Assembly (NCBI RefSeq): GCF_000503055.1 | Contig: NZ_AYVY01000022.1 | Span: 90,037-135,015, forward strand | DNA from: Mesorhizobium sp. LSHC420B00 | Lineage (GTDB): Bacteria > Pseudomonadota > Alphaproteobacteria > Rhizobiales > Rhizobiaceae | DNA: 44,979 nt | Reading direction: 5' to 3' | Shown: positions 27,912 to 36,220 of the stretch, piece by piece | Layout: each line of letters starts with the position of its first letter | Numbering within the stretch: position 1 is the stretch's first letter | Made by a program: the position numbers and the translations under genes | The notes under the pieces: generated by a model | Seen by the model: the letters and a program-made list of their open reading frames with translations, nothing else | What the model was told of the DNA's origin: nothing | The model's database searches: none

Positions 27912-28391
27912 CTAAACAGCGGGGATGGGGTTGCCGGCTCCATCCCTACTCAACTGCGAGATGCGCAATCGGCCAGCTGAGATTTCCTCCCCGTCCCGAA
28001 CGACTACGACCACGAGTTTTGCAGGCTCTTGGAAGACCAAGGTTGACAGTTGAATGTTCATGCTAAGGGCCAATAATTTGACTGTATCCTTCTCAAATTC
28101 GAGGGGTCCTTTCTGGGGGATGATGTCGGTCTTCGGCACTGGAGCTTCTATCAAATCAACTACCCCACCGGCCTTGGATTCAAGACGAACTTTTATCGCG
28201 AGGGTAGGCAAAGTTTCTGGATACGGTTCAAGATACTTAATCAGACACCACAGCCCCGTGGGCAATGCCCACGGCAAAGGTCCGTCGAATAAAACGGCAT
28301 CATTATAGACCCCTATGTGCAGTTGCTTCCCGTTGGCCTCCTGTCGAAGGTCATCGCAAAACACGACGCTAGCATGGGGGTTCAAAATCAT
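27912..28391 (-). CDS. DUF6941-like hypothetical protein, third gene of cassette
   Basis: 159 residues. The start VVFCDDLRQEANGKQLHIGV resembles the opening of DUF6941 proteins (CDDVR.E..GK..LIGVY), small beta-rich proteins of unknown role found near phage and mobile genes; I offer this from memory. The C-terminus has a beta-rich VVVVVRDGEEISAGRLRI segment. No signal peptide or membrane span. The ATG overlaps the Xre gene stop by four bases (ATGA). Codon use is less GC-rich than the flanks. Confidence 0.65.
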   Translation of the reverse strand: MILNPHASVVFCDDLRQEANGKQLHIGVYNDAVLFDGPLPWALPTGLWCLIKYLEPYPETLPTLAIKVRLESKAGGVVDLIEAPVPKTDIIPQKGPLEFEKDTVKLLALSMNIQLSTLVFQEPAKLVVVVVRDGEEISAGRLRISQLSRDGAGNPIPAV

Positions 28392-28813
28392 GCTGCCTCA
28401 AGGCGTATTGACACCGCACTCACGGCATCGGTTCCCGGCAGGATGGAATGCTGCCCGGAACTTAGTGTGGTCCCCGCTCCGAGCGTAAGCGGCTGTATCT
28501 CGCCCGCAGGCCCAAACCGACGGTTCATTTTTCTGTCTACGACCACAACCTCTACGTCTACCTCAAGGGCAGTCGCGAGGTCCGCGATAGTGTCTATTTC
28601 CCAGTTCGGCTTTGTTCCTGAAAACCAGCGAGAGACCGCAGACTTGTTAATTCCGAGGCGATCGGCAAGCTGACTTAGGGTGAGCCCCGTTTCCGCTTTC
28701 CTGGCTTGAATGACCGCCCAAAAGGCGCTCACAAAAGCCGAACGAAGTATCCCGCGTTCGAACTCTTCAACGAACGCTTGGTCGGAAACCTTATTAGATT
28801 TTTTCATCCACAT
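28388..28813 (-). CDS. Xre-family DNA-binding protein, second gene of cassette
   Basis: About 141 residues (139 from the ATG at 28807). Residues 46-95 are a helix-turn-helix of the Xre type (TGLTLSQLADRLGINKSAVS, RWFSGTKPNWEIDTIADLAT). An N-terminal arm and a C-terminal 40-residue tail without clear features flank it. Its start overlaps the upstream 152-residue protein gene by about 20 bases, and its stop is coupled to the downstream gene. The arrangement (unknown protein then Xre) resembles a toxin with an antitoxin-repressor, but this is not shown. Below-average GC content. Confidence 0.82.
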   Translation of the reverse strand: MWMKKSNKVSDQAFVEEFERGILRSAFVSAFWAVIQARKAETGLTLSQLADRLGINKSAVSRWFSGTKPNWEIDTIADLATALEVDVEVVVVDRKMNRRFGPAGEIQPLTLGAGTTLSSGQHSILPGTDAVSAVSIRLEAA

Positions 28814-29252
28814 CTCGACATATTCCCTTCACGTACTCTAACGCCGTTGCTGCACGAAAAGGTTGCGCATTACCCATGGTGTTGCCCCAAAGATCGGGGA
28901 TTCCAGCGACGGTTTCGCTATAGTTCTTTTTGATCCCTAGCCAATGTCGGCAATGCAGTCCTAAACCTATGAATACCCCGGCGTCGAGAAACCTACCGAA
29001 CAGACGCACTTGGACATGCCTAGGCTTTCGCGCACAAATTACCCAGACCTCGTCAACAGAATGCAATCGTTCGATGTCTGGCCCCCGCTCGTCTGGGTCT
29101 CCTTTGAGGCTTGCCGTCACGAACCAACCGAAACAAAAAATTGCTATCAGTTCTTCCATTTTCGCCATCGGCAAATGGCTTAAGTCGGGATCCTTCCCAG
29201 CCAATCCTCTATAAACATTTGGCGTTACATACAGAAACCGCTTGGCCTCCAC
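28794..29252 (-). CDS. Unknown protein, first gene of the low-GC cassette
   Basis: 152 residues from GTG 29252, but the start is weakly supported (a ribosome site is too close); a later ATG is possible. It contains PNVYRGLAGKDP, a hydrophobic stretch ELIAIFCFGWFV, then ARKPRHVQVRLFGRFLDAGV and GLHCRHWLGIKKNYS. The LFGRFLD stretch is reminiscent of small stand-alone proteins in toxin-antitoxin-like pairs, but I do not recognise the family. The promoter at 29307-29335 reads into it and it heads an operon of three. Likely expressed, function unknown. Confidence 0.65.
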   Translation of the reverse strand: MEAKRFLYVTPNVYRGLAGKDPDLSHLPMAKMEELIAIFCFGWFVTASLKGDPDERGPDIERLHSVDEVWVICARKPRHVQVRLFGRFLDAGVFIGLGLHCRHWLGIKKNYSETVAGIPDLWGNTMGNAQPFRAATALEYVKGICRDVDEKI

Positions 29253-29306
29253 CTTTTGGTTAAGTGCAGGCCGCGCGACGAGCCGACCGGTTTCGACCGC
29301 TGATAC

Positions 29307-29335
29307 AGAATAGAGTTAGTTGCGTTTAAAGTCAA
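29307..29335 (-). promoter_or_regulatory. Sigma70-type promoter for the three-gene cassette
   Basis: On the minus strand TTGACT (29335-29330) is followed by exactly 17 bp and TATTCT (29312-29307). Transcription would start near 29300, about 50 bases before the first gene. It is one of the clearest promoters in the window. Confidence 0.7.
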
Positions 29336-29455
29336 CAATTCCCCCGCAGGCCGCACCGTTCCTCTCGAAGGGGGAAACGTGTTATTACCAGCCAGCAGAT
29401 AGCAACGTTGCGCGTCGGGGCTGGCCCAGTGCCGGCTCCGTATCACGTACGCCCG

Positions 29456-30352
29456 TCAGGTCGTCTTGACATATTTCCGCCAGCTGTGTTCCGGCCGGAA
29501 GCCGAGCATGTCGCGTGCCTTGCGGTTGGAGAGCAGCGTCTCGTATTCGCCAAGTTCGCCCTTGACCGGCACATCGGGGTAAAACCGCTTCAAAAGTTCG
29601 GCTGTCGGCAGGTCGGACGAGGTGTCGTCATTGGCGGCGTTGAACACCTGATAGCCGAGCCCGTCCTTTTCGATGGCGCGCAGCGTGATCTGGCCGAGGT
29701 CGCGCGCGTCGATATAGCTCCAGGCAATGCGCTTGCGGAAACCCGGATCGGCGAACCATTTCGGAAACAGCGAATATTCATGCGGCTCGATGACGTTGCC
29801 GATGCGCAAGGCATAGATGTCGAAGCCATCGCGTTGTGCAAACGCCCGCGCGGTCTTCTCGTTGACGACCTTGGACAGCGCGTAGCTGTCCATCGGATCG
29901 ACGTCGTACTCCTCGTCGAGCGGAAAATGCGTCGGATCGCGCGGTTCGTTGGCGAAGACCAGGCCGTAGGTCGTCTCGCTGGAGGCGATCACCACCTTGC
30001 GGATACCGAGCTTCACTGCGGCCTCGATGACATTGTAGGTGCCGAGCGCGTTGATGCGGAACACCTCGTTGTCGGGCGTGATCATGATGCGCGGGATCGC
30101 CGCGAAATGCACCACGGCATCGACCGGCTGCGAACGCAGCGACGGATCGAATTCATGCAGGCCGATATAGCTCGACAGCGCGTTGAACACCTGCCCGCTG
30201 TCGGTGATGTCGGTGATCAGCGTGCGCACCTTGGGATTGTCGAGCGGCTTGGTGTCGATGTTGAGCACCTGGCAGCCCTGCTCGACCAGATACTGCACGA
30301 CGTGGCGCCCGGCCTTGCCGCTGCCGCCGGTGAACATGATCCGCTTCGTCAT
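29456..30352 (-). CDS. NAD-dependent epimerase/dehydratase (SDR family)
   Basis: 298 residues, extended SDR type. Motifs: MFTGGSGKAGRHVVQYL (Rossmann glycines), VVHFAAIPRI, the catalytic SSETTYG and DSYALSKVVNE (YxxxK), then DARDLGQITLRAIE and a C-terminal FRPEHSWRKYV. The family covers uronate dehydrogenases and sugar epimerases. ATG 30352 has GGGAGAG five bases upstream; translating further upstream would cross the operator. Divergent from an HIBADH-type dehydrogenase with a shared palindromic site, so both probably serve one sugar or sugar-acid pathway. Confidence 0.9.
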   Translation of the reverse strand: MTKRIMFTGGSGKAGRHVVQYLVEQGCQVLNIDTKPLDNPKVRTLITDITDSGQVFNALSSYIGLHEFDPSLRSQPVDAVVHFAAIPRIMITPDNEVFRINALGTYNVIEAAVKLGIRKVVIASSETTYGLVFANEPRDPTHFPLDEEYDVDPMDSYALSKVVNEKTARAFAQRDGFDIYALRIGNVIEPHEYSLFPKWFADPGFRKRIAWSYIDARDLGQITLRAIEKDGLGYQVFNAANDDTSSDLPTAELLKRFYPDVPVKGELGEYETLLSNRKARDMLGFRPEHSWRKYVKTT

Positions 30353-30376
30353 TTTGCTCTCCCTGGAATTCACGTG

Positions 30377-30391
30377 TATTGTCAGACAATA
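30377..30391. promoter_or_regulatory. FadR/GntR-type operator between divergent dehydrogenase genes
   Basis: TATTGTCAGACAATA is a perfect 15-bp palindrome centred on A30384. Its core, TTGT-CAG-ACAA, fits the TNGTNNNACNA pattern bound by FadR-subfamily GntR regulators such as LldR and PdhR. It lies 25 bp upstream of the epimerase start, in the shared gap with the divergent dehydrogenase. The nearest such regulator is at 32104-32883. Confidence 0.75.
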
Positions 30392-30497
30392 TCGAACTCT
30401 GCAATCGCCTGCCACGGCATGCGGCAAAAACCCGCTTCAACAATTCGCCGGCAAGGTGCAGCGCCGTCATCCATCACTGCAAATAGGACGAAACGAC

Positions 30498-31436
30498 ATG
30501 AACACGACCGCCGCGAGCGAAAAGATCGGCTTCATCGGGCTGGGCCTGATGGGGCACGGCATAGCGAAGAACATCGTCGACAAGGGCTATCCGTTGACGT
30601 TTCTCGGCCGCAAGAACCGCGCACCGGCGGAAGACCTGCTCGGCCGCGGCGCCAAGGAAGCGGCGACCTCGCGCGACGTCGCCGCGGCATCCGATATCGT
30701 CTTCATCTGCGTCACCGGCTCGCGCGAGGTCGAAGCCATCATCCGCGGCCCAGGCGGCCTCAAGGAAGGCCTGAAGCAGGGATCGGTTGTCGTCGACTGC
30801 TCGACCTCGGATCCTGTCTCGACGGTGGCGCTGGCCGCCGAACTCAAGGCGCTCGGCGTCGATTATGTCGATGCCCCGCTCAGCCGCACGCCGAAGGAGG
30901 CCTGGGAAGGCACGCTCGATGCCATGGTCGGCGCGCCCGACGCGGTCTTTGCCCGGCTGAAGCCGGTGCTCGACACCTGGGCCGGGCGCATCGTCCATAT
31001 CGGCGACACCGGTGACGGCCATCGCATGAAGCTGCTCAACAACTTCATTTCGCTCGGCTACGCTGCGATCTATTCCGAGGCGCTGGCGCTGGCGCAGAAG
31101 GTCGGCATCTCGCCGCCGCGCTTCGACAGCGTCATCCGCAACGGCCGCATGGATTGCGGCTTCTACCAGACCTTCATGCGCTGGACGCTGGAAGGCGACC
31201 GCGACGCGCACAAATTCAGCATCGCCAACGCCTTCAAGGATCTCACCTATCTCGAATCGATGGCGGGTGCTGCCGGCATCGCCAACCCACTCGGCAACGC
31301 CACCAAAAACGCCTTCGCCGGCGCCTTCGCGGCCGGCCCCGCCGACCAATATGTGCCGATGCTGGCCACGCATATCGGCAAGGTCAACGGCGTCGACCTG
31401 ATGCCGACCAGGGATGGCAAGAAGCAGACGATCTGA
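30498..31436 (+). CDS. NAD(P)-dependent 3-hydroxyacid dehydrogenase (HIBADH family)
   Basis: 312 residues. The 6-phosphogluconate/3-hydroxyisobutyrate dehydrogenase family is marked by GFIGLGLMGHGIAKNIVDKG (residues 10-29), VVVDCSTSDP, YVDAPLSRTPKEAWEG and HRMKLLNNFISLGYAA (catalytic Lys). Members reduce or oxidise tartronate semialdehyde, 3-hydroxybutyrate or sulfolactaldehyde, so it could end a sugar-acid pathway. ATG 30498 was chosen for AGGACG upstream and a fitting N-terminus. Shares a divergent promoter region with the epimerase. Confidence 0.9.
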   Translation: MNTTAASEKIGFIGLGLMGHGIAKNIVDKGYPLTFLGRKNRAPAEDLLGRGAKEAATSRDVAAASDIVFICVTGSREVEAIIRGPGGLKEGLKQGSVVVDCSTSDPVSTVALAAELKALGVDYVDAPLSRTPKEAWEGTLDAMVGAPDAVFARLKPVLDTWAGRIVHIGDTGDGHRMKLLNNFISLGYAAIYSEALALAQKVGISPPRFDSVIRNGRMDCGFYQTFMRWTLEGDRDAHKFSIANAFKDLTYLESMAGAAGIANPLGNATKNAFAGAFAAGPADQYVPMLATHIGKVNGVDLMPTRDGKKQTI

Positions 31437-31551
31437 GCCGGCCGATCAGCTTTTGGCCACGCAAGCTTGCCGCAACATTCCGAGGCGTCAGCGCCACTGG
31501 CGAACCTGCCAATCTTCCCCCTTGAGGCAGTGCAATCGCATGTAGGCAAGA
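31437..31551. other. Spacer before the repeat block
   Basis: About 115 bp after the dehydrogenase with no gene or hairpin that I can support. It begins a 667-bp non-coding region that holds two repeat blocks and a terminator before the next gene. Confidence 0.4.
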
Positions 31552-31762
31552 GCCCCCTCACCCGGATTGCCAACCGAATTGCGAAGGGCAATTCGGGGCA
31601 ATCCAACCTCTCCCCGAGGGGAGAGGAGATCGCCAGCGCCGGCGTCAGCCTCTTCTCCCCAGCGGGGAGAAGGTGGCCGCGAAGCGGCCGGATGAGGGGG
31701 ACTCCTTACGCGATTTGCCCTGCCTTGTTGGGGGAGATGCCCGGCAGGGCAGAGGGGGGTGC
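31552..31762. repeat. Rhizobial mosaic palindromic repeat block
   Basis: Outer arms GCCCCCTCACCCGG (31552-31565) and CCGGATGAGGGGG (about 31688-31700) enclose two inner palindromes: CCTCTCCCCGAGGGGAGAGG (about 31607-31626) and TTCTCCCCAGCGGGGAGAA (about 31653-31671). A second unit follows (GGGGGAGATGCCCGGCAGGG, 31730-31749, then CAGAGGGGGG). Such mosaics are typical between genes in Mesorhizobium. Confidence 0.85.
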
Positions 31763-31817
31763 TGTCCCTCAGACCTCAGATCGGCAACACTGCAATTTCA
31801 AAGCCAGAAACAAAAAA

Positions 31818-31836
31818 CCCGCCTCGGTAGGCGGGT
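31818..31836 (-). terminator. Rho-independent terminator on the minus strand
   Basis: CCCGCCT-CGGTA-GGCGGG forms a 6 to 7-bp GC stem; on the minus strand it is followed by TTTTTTG, a proper U-tract. It would stop transcripts from the FadR gene at 32104 or from a short transcript in between. Confidence 0.85.
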
Positions 31837-31960
31837 CGCCGGCGCCAATCAGCACCATAACCAGATTAGTAGCATAGCTGCCGGCACAAAGCAAGAACAA
31901 AATACGCTGCGGCGGTAAAAAAGTCCGAATCCCTGGCCCATCCGAGGTCGCCGCCCTCAT
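31837..31960 (-). other. Possible small transcript ending at the terminator
   Basis: The minus-strand sequence ending at this terminator contains GCCGGCAGCTATGCTACTAA, then GGTTATGGTGCTGATTGG and CGCCGGC, with complementary GCCGGC blocks that could pair. A 63-codon frame runs through (LVMVLIGAGDPPTEAGF) but crosses the terminator, so translation is doubtful. I recall similar sequence next to such terminators in other bacteria, perhaps an antisense-type small RNA; this is a weak impression. Confidence 0.3.
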
Positions 31961-31999
31961 TGCCTAACGTTGATGATTAGCGAAAGCCGAAGTGGCATC

Positions 32000-32047
32000 C
32001 AATCTCCCCCCTCGTGAGGGAGATGTCCGGCAGGACAGAGAGGGGCG
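32000..32047. repeat. Second copy of rhizobial palindromic repeat
   Basis: CTCCCCCCTCGTGAGGGAG is followed by ATGTCCGGCAGGACAGAGAG. It is the same family as the unit at 31730-31757 (GAGATGCCCGGCAGGGCAGA), here with compensating changes that keep the TCCGGCAGGA palindrome. Confidence 0.75.
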
Positions 32048-32103
32048 CGAAGGAATGCCGAGTTTTACAATCGTTCGGAGCAATGCCAGCCCTGGTGCAA
32101 CCA

Positions 32104-32883
32104 TCACCGCCGCGACCGCCCGATAACATCGTCGGTGTTGGCGAGAAGCCTGTGCACCGCGGCACGGGCTGCGGCGGGCCGCTGCAGGCGGATGTTCTTC
32201 TCGATCGCCTCGTGCAGTGCCTGCGCCCGACGCTGGTCGCTGGTTTCGCGTGTGACGAAAACAAAGAGGTGATCGAGCGCCGATTCGATCAGCACGCCGA
32301 GCGGCACCAGCAGATCATTGCCCGAGGCGCGCAGGATGGCGAGGTGGAACCGCGTGTCGGCGCGGGTGCGCTCCTGCAGGTTGGTCGCCTCGCCCATCTC
32401 GCGACAGGCCTGGCTGATCTCGGCCATCTGCTCGTCGGTGCGCCGCATCGCGGCAAAAGCGCTGGCCTCCGGCTCGATGATGTGGCGGAATTCCTGCACC
32501 GTCCGGAGGAACACCTCGCGGTCCGGCGAGGTCGCGTACCAGGCCAGCACGTCGCGATCGAGCAGGTTCCAGCGCTCCTTCGGCTCGACCCAGCTGCCGA
32601 TTTTGGGACGTGACGCAAGCAGGCTCTTGGCCATGAGCATTTTTATGGCTTCGCGCACCGCCGAGCGGCTGACGTCGAAGGTCTCCGACCATTTGGCTTC
32701 GTTGGGCAGGATGGTTCCCGGCGGATAATCGCCGCGCACGATCCTCAGCCCGATTTCGTTGGCGAGCGAGGCATGCACGCTCGATCCGGGAAAGTGTGCG
32801 GCGTCGGCACGCCGAACGCCGGCCGGCCGCTCAGCCTCTGCCTTCAACTTGGCGGGTCGCTTTTTTGATGTCGCGTCCGGCAT
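32104..32883 (-). CDS. FadR-subfamily GntR regulator (copy 2)
   Basis: 259 residues. The domain order equals that of copy 1 (23759-24532), with only scattered differences between about residues 40 and 210, and no change in the winged helix (LPNEAKWSETFDVSRSAVRE) or sensor core. The N-terminal 35 residues and the C-terminal 50 differ more (KKRPAKLKAEAERP; ATSDQRRAQALH). ATG 32883 was chosen; an upstream in-frame start at 32934 would add 17 unlikely residues. It lies directly after the third binding-protein gene, same strand, with a hairpin between, so it may be cotranscribed. Likely target: the TTGT-N3-ACAA sites at 30377 and 34291. Confidence 0.93.
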   Translation of the reverse strand: MPDATSKKRPAKLKAEAERPAGVRRADAAHFPGSSVHASLANEIGLRIVRGDYPPGTILPNEAKWSETFDVSRSAVREAIKMLMAKSLLASRPKIGSWVEPKERWNLLDRDVLAWYATSPDREVFLRTVQEFRHIIEPEASAFAAMRRTDEQMAEISQACREMGEATNLQERTRADTRFHLAILRASGNDLLVPLGVLIESALDHLFVFVTRETSDQRRAQALHEAIEKNIRLQRPAAARAAVHRLLANTDDVIGRSRR

Positions 32884-32994
32884 TCGTATTCCCCGGCAGC
32901 CGCTTGTCGAAAGCCTGAACTCAGGACACGACAAAGCAGCGGCCTACGCTCCAAAGCAGCGTCGCCTCGTGCGTTTGTATGGACGGTCTGTGAC

Positions 32995-33018
32995 GGGGCG
33001 CCCGTCGAAGGGCGCCCC
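32995..33018 (-). promoter_or_regulatory. Stem-loop after the third binding-protein gene
   Basis: GGGGCGCCC (32995-33003) pairs perfectly with GGGCGCCCC (33010-33018) around GTCGAA. No U-tract, so a stabiliser or attenuator between the binding-protein and FadR genes is likely. Confidence 0.65.
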
Positions 33019-33030
33019 GAAACTGCGAAC

Positions 33031-34020
33031 CTACTTCTGGATGCAGGTGTCGACCGTGTCCTTGGTGCATTCGTCGAGGCCGGTGAACACCGGATCGGCG
33101 ACCGGCTTGCCTTCGACCAGGTCGATCATCACCGAGGGCGCCTTGTAGCCCATCTCGAACGGCCGCTGGCCAACCAGCGCGGTCACCAGCCCGTCACGGG
33201 CAATCGCCACCTCGTCGCCGATCGTGTCGGCGGCGCCGATGACGAAGGCGTTGCTGGCGATCTTGTCGGCCATCGGCTTGAACAGGTCGCGGTAGGGCTG
33301 CGGAGCGCCGAACAGCGGCCAGCCGCCCATGATGCCGAAGGCGTCGAGATCGGGATTGGCAGCGAGGATGTCGGTCATCGCCTGCACGCCCTTGGCGCCG
33401 TCGTCATTGGTGAACACCGGGCAGCCGGCAACTTCCGTCCAGCCGCCTTCGCCTGCCAGCGCGGCGAGGCCGTCCTTGCCCGAAAGCGCGTCACGCATGC
33501 CCTGCGCGCGGCGCAGGATGTTGTCGGCCGCCGGATTGCCTTCGATGGTGCAGATCTTGCCGCCATTCGGCTTGGCCTTCTTGATGTATTCGCCGATCTT
33601 GTGACCCATCAGGTAGTTGTCGGTGCCGAGGTAGGTCTTGCGCAGCGCCGCATCTTCCTTGCTGAGGTCGGCGTCGAGGGTCATGATCGGGATCGACGGA
33701 TTGGCGCTTTTGATCGTCTGCGCGATCAGCGGCGCGTTCGATGGCGAAATCGCCATCGCCACAGTGTCGGGCTTGCTCAGCATGTCCTGGACGATCTGGG
33801 CTTCACCGGCTTCGTCCGAGGTCGATGCCGGTCCGGTGTAGAAGCACTCATATTCCGAGCTGGCGTTTTCCTTGTTCCATTTCTCGCAACCCTGGTGGAT
33901 GGCCTCGAAGAATGGATTGTCGAGACCCTTCACGACGATGACGAGCTGTTTCTTGGCCATAGCCGGCCCGGCACCCAACGCCATGACGGCGGCGGCAGCG
34001 AGCAATAGTGATTTCCTCAT
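33031..34020 (-). CDS. Periplasmic sugar-binding protein of third ABC transporter
   Basis: A 329-residue Peripla_BP_4 protein. The signal peptide is residues 1-22 (MRKSLLLAAAAVMALGAG, cleavage after PAMA). Mature landmarks: LVIVVKGLDNPFFEAIHQGC, IPIMTLDADLSKED and FGIMGGWPLFG. Six cysteines in the mature part (two near the C-terminus, DECTKDTVDTC) could form disulfides, unusual for the family. ATG 34020 has GGGAGG upstream. The ATPase and permease genes are on the opposite strand, divergent, with a shared operator. Confidence 0.92.
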   Translation of the reverse strand: MRKSLLLAAAAVMALGAGPAMAKKQLVIVVKGLDNPFFEAIHQGCEKWNKENASSEYECFYTGPASTSDEAGEAQIVQDMLSKPDTVAMAISPSNAPLIAQTIKSANPSIPIMTLDADLSKEDAALRKTYLGTDNYLMGHKIGEYIKKAKPNGGKICTIEGNPAADNILRRAQGMRDALSGKDGLAALAGEGGWTEVAGCPVFTNDDGAKGVQAMTDILAANPDLDAFGIMGGWPLFGAPQPYRDLFKPMADKIASNAFVIGAADTIGDEVAIARDGLVTALVGQRPFEMGYKAPSVMIDLVEGKPVADPVFTGLDECTKDTVDTCIQK

Positions 34021-34290
34021 GTCAGTCCTCCCTTTTGAAACAAACGGACACCACGTGCCCGCCACACACAGATCGACCCGGAGCAAGATGACAGAGGACG
34101 TCGCACTCGTGTCGCCAAGCCAGGTCGATAAGCATTTTCATATTCAGTCTCAGACCGGCACCGACAGATACTGCTGGTTACCAAATCCCTGACCGACAAA
34201 CCTTCACCGATTCCTTCCGGCAACCCGGGGGATCGGCGCAAGCTCCTCCGACACTTAGCTAATATCGCCTTGTCACCGACGTCAATGCTA

Positions 34291-34303
34291 TTTGTCCTAC
34301 AAA
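34291..34303. promoter_or_regulatory. FadR/GntR-type operator, second copy
   Basis: TTTGTCCTACAAA has arms TTTGT/ACAAA around CCT and fits TNGTNNNACNA. Same core layout as the site at 30377-30391. A candidate target of the FadR copy at 32104-32883. Confidence 0.7.
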
Positions 34304-34328
34304 ACTGATTTTTCGAAAGAAGCCGTGG

Positions 34329-34357
34329 TTGACGCCAAGGTGGCTTATGCGTAAATG
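34329..34357 (+). promoter_or_regulatory. Promoter for ATPase-permease operon
   Basis: TTGACG (34329-34334), 17 bp, TAAATG (34352-34357). A start near 34364 leaves an 84-base leader before the GTG at 34448, which also argues against the longer reading frame that would begin inside the -10. Confidence 0.6.
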
Positions 34358-34447
34358 GGCAAAATCGCTGCTTCCGGGAGGAACTGGGGAGAGCGAAAGG
34401 CCGCGGCAGAACCGCAGGCCGCAAAGCACGGGGAGGCAAGAAGGCTG

Positions 34448-35188
<741 letters not shown>

Positions 35189-35221
35189 TTGACGCCTCAA
35201 CCAGAGTAAAAAAGGTCGATA

Positions 35222-36220
35222 ATGGCAGTCACCCTTGATCAGACGATCGCGCACAAGCAGCACACCTTGCTGAGCAAGGTGTTTGCCAGCCAGACCTTCT
35301 GGGTGGTGATCGCGGTCATCCTCGCCTGCCTGTTCCTGTCCGTGGCCACGGATTCCTTCGCCACGACCAAGAACCTCTACAACATCACCCGCAACATCAC
35401 CTTCGTCGCCATCGTGGCGCTCGGCATGACCTTCGTCATCATCACCGGCGGTATCGACCTGTCGGTCGGCTCGGTGCTTTGCCTGTGCTCGATGGTGCTG
35501 GCCGTGACCATGCATGCCGGCTACGGCATCGAGACCGGCATTGCCGCAGCGATCGCGACGGCGCTGATCATCGGCGCCTTCAACGGGGTTCTGATCGCCT
35601 ATCTCGGCTTTCCGCCCTTCGTGGTGACGCTTGGCATGCTCTCGATCGCACGTAGCCTTGCCATGGTCGCCTCCAACAACACCGTCGTCTTCCAGTTCGG
35701 GCCGGACCACGACAAGCTGCTGGCGCTTGGCGGCGGCGCCTGGGTGTTCGGCATCGCCAATCCGGTGCTCTACATGATCGTGCTAGCGATGATTACCGGC
35801 TTCGTGCTGCGCTGGACGAAATTCGGCCGGCACATCTTCGCCATCGGCGGCAACGAGCATGCGGCGACGCTGACCGGCGTTCCGGTGCGCCAGATCAAGG
35901 TTGTCGTCTACATGATCTCGGCATTGGCGGCGGGCCTTGCCGGCATCATCCAGACCGGCTGGCTGGGCGCGGTCACCACAAATCTCGGCAACGGCATGGA
36001 GCTTCAGGTGATCGCCGCCACCGTCATCGGTGGCGCCAACCTGGCCGGCGGCATGGGCACAGCCTTCGGCGCAGTCGTTGGCGCGGCGCTGATCGAGGTC
36101 ATCCGCAACAGCCTCGGCCTGCTCGGCATCAATGCCTTCTGGCAAGGCGTGTTCATCGGCGGCGCCATCCTGCTCGCCGTGCTGTTCGACCGCATCCGCA
36201 ATTTCAGGCGCAACGACTGA
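35222..36220 (+). CDS. CUT2-family permease of third ABC transporter
   Basis: A 332-residue membrane protein, about nine hydrophobic spans. The family loop FVIITGGIDLSVGSVLCLCS and late motif ATVIGGANLAGGMGTAFGAV are present; FPPFVVTLGMLSIARSLAM lies in the middle. The ATG is preceded by AAAAAGG. With the divergent binding-protein gene it completes a binding-protein, ATPase, permease importer of the FrcBCA layout. Confidence 0.93.
   Translation: MAVTLDQTIAHKQHTLLSKVFASQTFWVVIAVILACLFLSVATDSFATTKNLYNITRNITFVAIVALGMTFVIITGGIDLSVGSVLCLCSMVLAVTMHAGYGIETGIAAAIATALIIGAFNGVLIAYLGFPPFVVTLGMLSIARSLAMVASNNTVVFQFGPDHDKLLALGGGAWVFGIANPVLYMIVLAMITGFVLRWTKFGRHIFAIGGNEHAATLTGVPVRQIKVVVYMISALAAGLAGIIQTGWLGAVTTNLGNGMELQVIAATVIGGANLAGGMGTAFGAVVGAALIEVIRNSLGLLGINAFWQGVFIGGAILLAVLFDRIRNFRRND

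Larger units (their letters stand above)
34021..34447. promoter_or_regulatory. Divergent control region of the third transporter
   Basis: A 427-bp gap between the binding-protein gene (minus) and ATPase gene (plus). It holds a palindrome (34291-34303), a plus-strand promoter (34329-34357) and, on the minus strand, a TTGACG (about 34285-34280) with a loose TTAGCT-like -10 17 bp downstream. The palindrome lies next to the minus -35 and about 25 bp upstream of the plus -35, so one repressor could control both directions. Confidence 0.65.

Noticed and set aside
31769..31960. 63-codon minus-strand frame through the terminator
   Set aside because: It runs across a hairpin with U-tract, so it is unlikely to be translated to the end; kept only as a possible transcript.
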